From Alviniconcha marisindica (Eukaryota; Mollusca; Gastropoda; Provannidae): DNA of 64,000 nt. Numbering within the stretch: position 1 is the stretch's first letter; each line of letters starts with the position of its first letter. Below, piece by piece: positions 57,476 through 64,000 of the stretch. The stretch lies in NCBI GenBank assembly GCA_018857735.1, contig JABMCL010002342.1, positions 177,501-241,500 on the forward strand, in the 5' to 3' direction. A program made the translations under genes and the position numbers. The notes under the pieces are model-generated. The model was not told the DNA's origin. It did no database searches and worked only from the letters and a program-made list of their open reading frames with translations.

Positions 57476-57884
57476 GGAGTTTGTAGTTTTATGGTATTTG
57501 TAATAGAAACGCATGATCCACAGTTCATCTCTCCAGATTATTTTAAAAAAATGCATCTGCCCACAGCAACACTTGCAATTCTTTTTTGTATTTTTTTTTA
57601 TAGCTTCTTTATACTGCTAGGTTTAATTTGTTTAAATTTTTATATAGTAAAACTCGTTGTTACTGTACAATAGTATAACGAACTGGTATAGGCCACAGTA
57701 GTAAATGCTAATTATTTCTCTCGTCTCTCAATCGGTCTCTCTTTAATCACTTGTGACATTGTAGTATTTGTGTTGTTTGTGTCTGTAATGGTGCAGTTGT
57801 CTAATTGAAACTTTTGTTCATCCTTCAACCCTGCTGAAAATGATGAGCGGATGGATGTGCGTGTTCCGATTGGCTTCCTTCTTC

Positions 57885-57985
57885 TGTTATCATTTGTGAT
57901 GAAAAATGTACCTTCTAATTTCATTTATGATGGAAAATATACCTTCTAATTTCGTGTATGATGAAAAGTGTACCCTCTAATTTTG
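57885..57985 (+). repeat. Three-copy 35-bp tandem repeat
   Basis: GATGAAAAATGTACCTTCTA, ATTTCATTTAT and two variants in tandem. Sequence on either side (57476-57884, 57986-58500) has no assignable feature. Confidence 0.8.
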
Positions 57986-58499
57986 TATGTCGTTCCTCTG
58001 ATGAACAACATGAAAAACTGTTTTCATGTGCGTTTAAGACATCTGTTTTTCCTCTTTTTGTTGCTGTTGTTGTTGTGAGTGTGTTAATTATGTATTGCTT
58101 GTTTTGATTACTACTAATACTAGTATACACATACTGCTTTTTTCCTTTCCATAACAATTTCTGCGATTTTCAGACCCAAGTTTGTATGGCCTTTGATTTT
58201 CTTATTTCAGTTTTTGCCTTTGTTTTATTGTTTCTGCACTTGGTATTTCCTGTGTGTGCGAATTTGTTCTTGTTTTTTGTTTTTGTTTTTTTGTTAATTG
58301 GTGTTGGTCAGTTTAATCAGACAGTTTACCTTTACGCTTTGAAATATATTTACCCTTGAATCATTCCATACCTTTAAAATTTGTGTCCTACTTATCCTTA
58401 AATTTGGACTTTTGTGTGTTTTGTGATTTTTCTTCATAATAGTAGAATTAGTCAGTGTGGCTATGACTAGTTCGTTTGAAAAAGAAGAAAAAAAAGGAG

Positions 58500-58804
58500 A
58501 GAAGAAAAAAGAACTGTTTAGTCTTTATTCATAAGCATATATATGGTAGTGGTGCTTTGTAATTGCTGCGCTAGTCACCACGAGGTCCCGTTGAACAGTC
58601 GTAAATGGAAAGGCGTTTTCCATTGTCTCCACTACGTTTACTGTAGACGCGGACAGGGGTCGTTCTTTCTGCCTGTTGGTCTTCTGTGAAGACTTGACAG
58701 TCACCGGACTGGAGGTCTTGAAGACGGCGCTTCAGGTATTACTGGGAACTCTGGTAATGGTAGTGGCGATGCCTACGTCTTTGAAAGGATTCCAACGAGT
58801 CCGT
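58500..58804 (-). CDS. Candidate terminal exon of an unidentified minus-strand gene
   Basis: On minus, GTTTTTCCCCCTCCCTCACA then ACCAG forms a strong acceptor ending at 58805. The exon sequence that follows is richer in G+C than its surroundings, and an AATAAA lies downstream (plus TTTATT at 58524-58529). Frames: entering in one phase gives RTRWNPFKDVGIATTITRVP then SNT and TGA. Another frame further in is open for 54 codons (RRLQDLQSGDCQVFTEDQQA through YDCSTGPRGD, TAG at 58571-58573) but is closed by TAA before it. Which one is used, or whether a frameshift separates two pieces of one frame, cannot be decided. Product unknown. No upstream exon was identified. Confidence 0.35.
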
Positions 58805-58964
58805 CTGGTTGTGAGGGAGGGGGAAAAACAACAACAACAACAAACGCGTATTGCCGTATTCACACAACAGTGGAACTTCGTAATCTTAAAAACAAATTAA
58901 TTAAGAAAAAAACTAGCATGGACAGTCATTAAATGTTGGACTGATTGAGTTTAAAGCATTTCAT

Positions 58965-59030
58965 TTCATGGTGCTTTGCATCCACAGAAGCCACATGTGG
59001 CTTATTAGGGACGGTTAGTTGGTTGGTGCT
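58965..59030 (-). repeat. SINE tail fragment, minus
   Basis: TTTCATGGTGCTTTGCATCC, ACAGAAGCCACATGTGGCTT, ATTAGGGACGG. Diverged tail copy without head. Between 59040 and 59640 an open stretch at 59140-59240 looks protein-like but lacks a good acceptor. Confidence 0.6.
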
Positions 59031-59656
59031 TTTGAGCCCGACTCTCAGCCACATCAGGGACGGCTCCATTTAAAGCAATATCTCTTTGAGTTTGAGTTTC
59101 AAGAAACGGGTCCTGTAATTGCCTTTCGTAAAGCCAAGAAGAGTAGGAAGACGAAAGTGTAGATCGCAGCAGCCTGGGGAGTATCTCGTGCTCCAGTATG
59201 AGCATACTGTGTTTGACTACGATGTACCAGGAAGTGATTCACGTGAGTCAACAGTCTCTTGCTGCATAGCTAGCAAAATAGGTCAGCTTTCTCTTGTTGC
59301 CTAACTAGCATTCTTAACCCCTTTACCTCAAAATGGAAGTGTTAATGCCCACCAAGGTCTACAGAGTGTTTGCGAAGTGCAGATGAACGTGTTCACCAAG
59401 TGCTCAATCCCTTTCGCTTGTACCACGTTCGAGGAGAGGCGTCAGTGTGTTCTGTGATATTTGCTGGTACTATAGTTCCGTTTTCCAAGGTTTTTACATT
59501 TCTTTTTTTGTCTACCTACCTCTACCCCGATCACCACAATTCAGTTTCTGTAATTTCAGTCAGTAATTCGAAGCGAAATTCACGAGAGTTAATTCGAAAT
59601 TGGTAGTTTGTAAATAAATTGGAATAGAGAAATTTTCTCCTTCTCCTTCTTCTTCT

Positions 59657-59726
<70 letters not shown>

Positions 59727-59838
59727 ACAGACTGAAAGTTAAGTGTTTACGTGTCTCTCTGTTGTTTAGAGCAATGATATTCATTCCAGTCGTGACAGTT
59801 TAAGGACAATAAAGTCTGAGCTAAAAAAAAAAAAAAAT
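59657..59838 (+). repeat. (CT)n tract and retroposed-looking 3' end with poly(A)
   Basis: CT repeats at 59657-59722, then about 90 bp ending GACAATAAAGTCTGAGCT and 15 A residues (59823-59837). AATAAA followed by a poly(A) run at the DNA level suggests a retroposed transcript end. Confidence 0.5.
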
Positions 59839-60119
59839 AGATGAAAAAGGAAAAAACCAAAGGGTAAAATGACGTAGAAGCGGAAAACGTCCGTTAAAAG
59901 TAAAATGTGTGGTCTTTTGAGGATTTGAACCAGAAACGGGGTATAATTAAAGCGCCGGACGAGAAATTAACTGCCTGTAAATGTTACAGAACAGTGGGAG
60001 GGGCGAGGGATGGCCAACATGTTCAGAACGGGGGAAAACGGCCATAGATATAGGACCGGAACAGCGACCATAAGGTGTAGAACCAGGAAACTCGAGGTAG
60101 GGCAGAACCTGTACCAGAA

Positions 60120-60320
60120 CAGGTCAGAAAGCCGGCCAGCATGCTGATAACAACTTGAAAACTGGCCAACATGCTGATTACAAAAACTGGCCATCAAACT
60201 TGTAACAAAATCCGGCCAACATGCTTGTAACAAAACTGGCCTCAACATTTGTAACGGGAGAACGGCAGTCAGAACGGGGGCGGGGAGTAAATGGCCAAAA
60301 CGTTTTGAACGGGAAAAAAC
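60120..60320. repeat. Degenerate minisatellite, roughly 30-bp units
   Basis: Units like AACTGGCCAACATGCTGATT, ACAAAA recur six to seven times with length variation (CCGGCCAACATGCTTGTAAC, ACTGGCCTCAACATTTGTAA). Confidence 0.75.
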
Positions 60321-60539
60321 TGGCCAGTCTGAGACACACAGGTAGCAGATGGGTTGTTCCGGGAGAATTAATTATTAGTCCTGTTTTGCTCGTAGTACCT
60401 GAACACGGTGGTACGGAAAAGCAGAATCGATGTTCCTGAGAGCAAATTTTTTTATTGTTACGAACTCTCGCCCCACCCCCACCCCACCCAAACGACCACC
60501 GATAATTAAAAAGAATTATTTAAAAAAAAGGGGGGGGGG

Positions 60540-61020
60540 GGGTAGATTCACGGTCCCCGCCCCACCATGTTCGGAGTTATCGTCATTAGCAGAGTTTGTT
60601 TTTGTTGAAAGTAAGCATTTTTCGTGCATAAAGTGTGGAATTGTGGTTTAATTCCAGTTCCTGTGCCGGTCAACTCCACAGAAGTTTGCTTTTGAGAAAT
60701 GTTATCTTCACGGCCCCCATGTTAGCTCGGAGCTCGTGATTAGCAGAGTTCTTTTGTTTATTTTAGTTTTAAGTACGCTTTAGTCGTGCATATAGTGTGG
60801 AATTCAGGTTTAATTCCAGTTCCTGTGCCGGTCATCTCCACAATTTTGCTTTGGGGAAATGTTACCCTGACGGCCCCCAATGTAAGTTCGGAGTTAACGT
60901 CATTAGCAGAGTTGTTTTGTTTATTTTAATGGAAAGTAAGCAATATTCGTGCATATAGTGTGGAATTCTGGTTTAATTCCAGTTCCTGTGCCGGTCAACT
61001 CCACAGAATTTTGCTTTCCA
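60540..61020 (+). repeat. Three-copy tandem repeat, about 165 bp
   Basis: Each unit has GTGTGGAATT, GGTTTAATTCCAGTTCCTGT, GCCGGTCAACTCCACAGAA, ATGTTA, CACGGCCCCCATGTTAGCTC and GGAGTTA, ATTAGCAGAGTT. Unit 3 breaks off after TTTTGCTTTCC. A G-run at 60531-60543 precedes. Sequence 61021-61690 has no supported gene. Confidence 0.88.
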
Positions 61021-62024
61021 GAGAATTAAGTTCTCGCCTGCAGGCGAGCGACAAAAAAGAAAAAAGGACAGGAGTTTTATCGACTTTGAAAGTTGTTGCC
61101 CTTTTGATAGCGTTGACGCCCCCCTAGGTAATGATAATCTGTGGTTGGATTGTTCCTGTTTCTCCATTGTTAAGAGGAAGTAAAAGGAGAGAAAGTTTTG
61201 TCGTTGGAATTTTCTGGTTGTGTTCTGTGTTTCGTTCCGAAGCTGCCTCGCTGACAGTCCACCAGATCTTAACGGAATTGGGAGTCGTAGAAATCGTTAA
61301 TACTTCTGGTAGTAATTAAGTGAATTTAGACTTGAACACTTTGTCCGTTCCCAAACATTTTGTGCCGTTGAAGTGATTTGCGACGGATGCAGTCACATCG
61401 GGGTTGGATTGAGGTGTGAGTCTGGAGGTTGGTGCCTTTGCTCAGTATGTTTTGTTTTTGTTTTTTTCTCCGTATGCTCAGTATGTTTTTGTTTTTTTTT
61501 CCTCCAATATAATCTGGTGGTGACTGACGTCGGTCTTCTCTTGTTACGCATATCGCATAAGCCTACGATAGCGTAGAAATTCCAGATTCCGTGTTTAGCT
61601 ATATGACGACAATCAGAAGTGCTTATCAGTTATAATTATAGCAGCAATAAAACAATATTTGAATCAGTTGCTTGGTATACGTGTTTTGAGAATTTGAGAG
61701 AGAGAGAGTGTGTGTGTGTGTGTGTGTGTGTGACAGACACATCAAGTGTAACACTACTTGATTCAGTTGTTTTATGTGCTAATGTAAACTTGGGAAATAA
61801 CCAAGAGACCACCTTTTTGCAGTATGTAGTAGTTGTATGCACAGACATACACACACACAGTACTCGCGCGTGCACACACACTCAACTCGCACATACAAAA
61901 CACACACATAGATGTTCGACTCCTGTGTTTGAATTTGGTTTGCAGACCTGACTTAGTTGGGTATATTATGTTTACATTTCAAAAGCTTCCTAAAATGCGT
62001 ATCGGCTTGCACGGTGTTTGATCG

Positions 62025-62110
62025 TCCTGATGTGACCCTGTGCGGTTAACGGGACGTTGAAATACAGTTACTTAATAATAATAATATATATGTGTGTGTG
62101 TGAGAGAGAG
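62025..62110 (+). repeat. Retroposon tail fragment with (AAT)n end
   Basis: TTTGATCGTCCTGATGTGAC, CCTGTGCGGTTAACGGGACG, TTGAAATACAGTTACTTAAT followed by AATAATAAT. A related copy without the triplet run lies at 36288-36345. Just upstream are GT and CA microsatellites (61707-61732, 61845-61905). Confidence 0.65.
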
Positions 62111-62269
62111 AGAGAGACAGTCGTGTATTTAAATCGAGTTTCTTGGCGGGTCAGCGTTTTCTGATAGTTGCGCGCAGTGTATGTGCGCGTGTGTGTATGT
62201 ATAAGCGTATGTGTGACAGGCATGTGGAGTGTGTCTATATAAATCAAGCCTCTTGCCGGGTCTTTTTTC

Positions 62270-62440
62270 CATAGTTCAGGAGCTGTGTGAGAGTCGAGGT
62301 GGCCGTCCTGGGCTGTCCGCCCTAACGAGCCTTCTGGTTTCCGTGGACGTAAAGCTATATTGAACCATGCTTCGGCTTGTCCCTAGTATGTCAACTAACA
62401 TCTGAGGACATTAAGCAACACTTCATCATCATCGGGTCTT
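62270..62440 (+). mobile_element. Short retroposon with (TCATCA)n tail, copy 6
   Basis: Sense copy: TTCAGGAGCTGTGTGAGAGT, CGAGGTGGCCGTCCTGGGCT, CCCTAACGAGCCTTCTGGTT, TCCGTGGACGTAAAGC, ACATCTGAGGACATTAAGC, ACTTCATCATCATC. Immediately followed by copy 7 in the same orientation. Confidence 0.82.
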
Positions 62441-62444
62441 TTTT

Positions 62445-62625
62445 GATAGTTCAGCAGCTGTGTGAGAGTCGAGGTGGCCGTCCTGAGCTGTCCGTCCTAA
62501 CGAGCCTTCTGGTTTCCGTGGACGTAAAGAATTATTGAACCGTGCTTCGGCATTGGTCACAACTTGTCCCTGATATGTCACCCGACATCTGAGGACATTA
62601 AGCATCACTTCATCATCATCATCAC
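62445..62625 (+). mobile_element. Short retroposon with (TCATCA)n tail, copy 7
   Basis: Near-identical to copy 6 but with ATTATTGAACCGTGCTTCGG and the complete GCATTGGTCACAACTTGTCC segment, of which copy 6 lacks about 13 bp. Both are preceded by GGGTCTTTTTT..ATAGTTCAG, so the pair may be a tandem duplication. Confidence 0.82.
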
Positions 62626-63180
62626 GGGTCTTTTTTGTTTTTTGTTTTAGTTGTCACAGAGAGAGTGTGTGCGTGCGCTCGCCCGTGCGTGTGTGTGTGT
62701 GTGTGACGGATGCATCTAGTGCAACAATATTTTGAAGCATGCTGTTTGCCGGACCAATAGGTTATAATTAAATCTGTAGATTGTACGCCGATGCGTATCA
62801 CAGTGTGTGATAGACGCGTCAAGTGCTGGCACTTTTACTGTGTGCCTTTAAGATCGAATCAAAAATAGCTACACTCTTATGTCAGTCATAACCTTTCAGC
62901 GTGCTGTGTAGTGTACCCGTTTACTCTAGTCGTCAGCTCTGCACATAACGAAGCTGATTGGGATGGGTCTAGTCGCACAGGCTGCAAGACGTCTTTCCCT
63001 GTAAGCTGCAGCTGTTCAGATTCTCGGTGAAAAAAAAGCAAAAACGTAACTTGATCGGCGACTGCTTAAAAAAATAACAACACAAAAACAACAAAAACTA
63101 ATGATAAACCAGGGAAGCGCTTGATTATCCAGAGTTTGTGTGTGGTGTGTGTGTGTGTGTTCTCCCTATGTCTTTAGTTT

Positions 63181-63503
63181 AATGTTGCTTTAAGTCCACA
63201 GAAATCATAAGGCTTATTAGGGACGGGGAGCTCTGAACACTGTGTGTGTGTGTGTGTGTGTGTGGAGGTGGGGAAAGAAGACTATTATATCTATCGCTAC
63301 ACTGTCACCACCAGAATGACTCCTGCATTAAGATGGGCAGTAATGAGAACAATTTTAATGTTTCATTAATTGTGAGGGACAAAGTCACAGGACAGTGTCC
63401 ACAGACCACAACTTTTGAAGAGAAAGGAGAGCCGAAGCGGACTCGAACCGAGGTCCCTCTGCTTACCAGCCTAACGCCTTACCGCTAGGCCAAACCGGCT
63501 CAC
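63181..63503 (-). mobile_element. tRNA-derived SINE, full-length, minus
   Basis: On plus: the tail TTTAAGTCCACAGAAATCAT and AAGGCTTATTAGGGACGGGG, a GT microsatellite replacing the C-run (63241-63263), the body TACACTGTCACCACCAGAAT and TTTCATTAATTGTGAGGGAC, and the head GCCGAAGCGGACTCGAACCG, AGGTCCCTCTGCTTACCAGC, CTAACGCCTTACCGCTAGGC, CAAACCGGCTCAC. In sense the head begins GAGCCGG and box B is GGTTCGAGTCC. The 5' end of the head pairs with CGGCTC as an acceptor-like stem. Confidence 0.85.
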
Positions 63504-63518
63504 CACGCTTTAGTAAGA

Positions 63519-63593
63519 AGTAAGTAAACATGCTGCCTAACGTCCACAGAAACCATAAGGCTTATTAGGGACGGGGGGGGGGGGGGGGGGGGG
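63519..63593 (-). repeat. SINE tail with G-run, minus
   Basis: AGTAAGTAAACATGCTGCC, TAACGTCCACAGAAACCATA, AGGCTTATTAGGGACGGG and a G-run to 63593. It lies 15 bp from the head of the preceding SINE. Positions 63600-63865 have no feature. Confidence 0.8.
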
Positions 63594-63869
63594 ATAAGCA
63601 AAAGCCTTTTGTACTGATAGTGTTGTGCACTTCAATGACGGAGAGCCCAGGCGACATGTGGAACGAACTAAAACCAGCCTAATCTCTTAGCGCAGAAAGT
63701 GTAAGAGATTGCGCACCCTTATCTTTTAAAGGCCCCGCCTGGGCTGACGAATTTTGGTGTCAGCTGTTGAGTTAGCTGCCGGATTGTAGAAAACGATTTC
63801 AATACATGCGCAGTTAGCTGCCACGCTTGAAGTTGAGTGGCCCGTTCTTTCTTTATTTCGCCCAAAATT

Positions 63870-63965
63870 CAGAGCTCAGGAGCTGTGTGAAAGTGGAGGT
63901 GGCCGTCCTGGGCTCCCTGTCCCTAATAAGCCTGATGGTTTCTGTGGACGTAAAGCAACACTGAA
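63870..63965 (+). repeat. Short retroposon fragment, plus
   Basis: GAGCTCAGGAGCTGTGTGAA, AGTGGAGGTGGCCGTCCTGG, CCCTAATAAGCCTGATGGTT, TCTGTGGACGTAAAGCAACA. Sense version of the fragments at 25895 and 26050. Confidence 0.75.
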
Positions 63966-64000
63966 ACAAAAATCGCCCAAAGTGTGGACTTTTCCGCTTC

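Overview
This is a eukaryotic nuclear window, most likely from a gastropod mollusc. The evidence is long GT-AG introns, a multi-exon metazoan RNA-binding protein gene, and a dense load of SINE/LINE tails and microsatellites of the kind seen in marine snails. The organism call is inference; no sequence search was run.

Layout. Positions 1-27 kb are repeat-dominated: CA/GA/GCGT microsatellites, a 2.8 kb array of about 30-bp units (1981-4795), a 1.8 kb satellite of roughly 115-125 bp units (7150-8960), a 69-bp minisatellite grown from a retroposon tail (14942-15300), an 88-bp higher-order array (17082-17790), and a CT-linked array (17963-19230) split by a PIF/Harbinger-like non-autonomous DNA transposon with TAA target duplications (18543-19181). 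A decayed RNase H-bearing LINE (20290-21058) is abutted by a minus-strand LINE with a broken reverse transcriptase (21059-23975). Several copies of a tRNA-headed SINE and of a second short retroposon with a (TCATCA)n tail are scattered through both flanks. Two small putative gene fragments lie here: minus-strand exons at 6007-6145 and 5285-5318, and plus-strand exons at 16553-16622, 16770-16809 and possibly 16966-16999.

The one firm gene is on the plus strand at 28306-52549. Ten phase-compatible exons encode a 596-residue protein of the A1CF/RBM46/RBM47 family: three RRMs, an RGG-like stretch, a DND1/A1CF-type double-stranded RNA-binding domain and a C-terminus ending in VYQTY. A 3'UTR of about 1.8 kb ends at AATAAA signals near 54.3 kb. 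Two extra in-frame micro-exons (34755-34802, 35591-35650) and a skippable 177-nt exon 9 suggest alternative forms. Its introns carry a 29-bp minisatellite in two opposite orientations (33275-34372) and several retroposon tails.

From 54.4 to 64 kb no secure gene is seen. There is a candidate minus-strand terminal exon (58500-58804, with a good acceptor and polyA signal), tandem repeats (60120-61020), and more SINE copies up to the window end. The most notable points are the ancestral-looking combination of A1CF-like dsRBD and RBM47-like C-terminus, the orientation switch of the intronic minisatellite, and a common tail module that recurs in at least five sequence variants across otherwise different retroposons.
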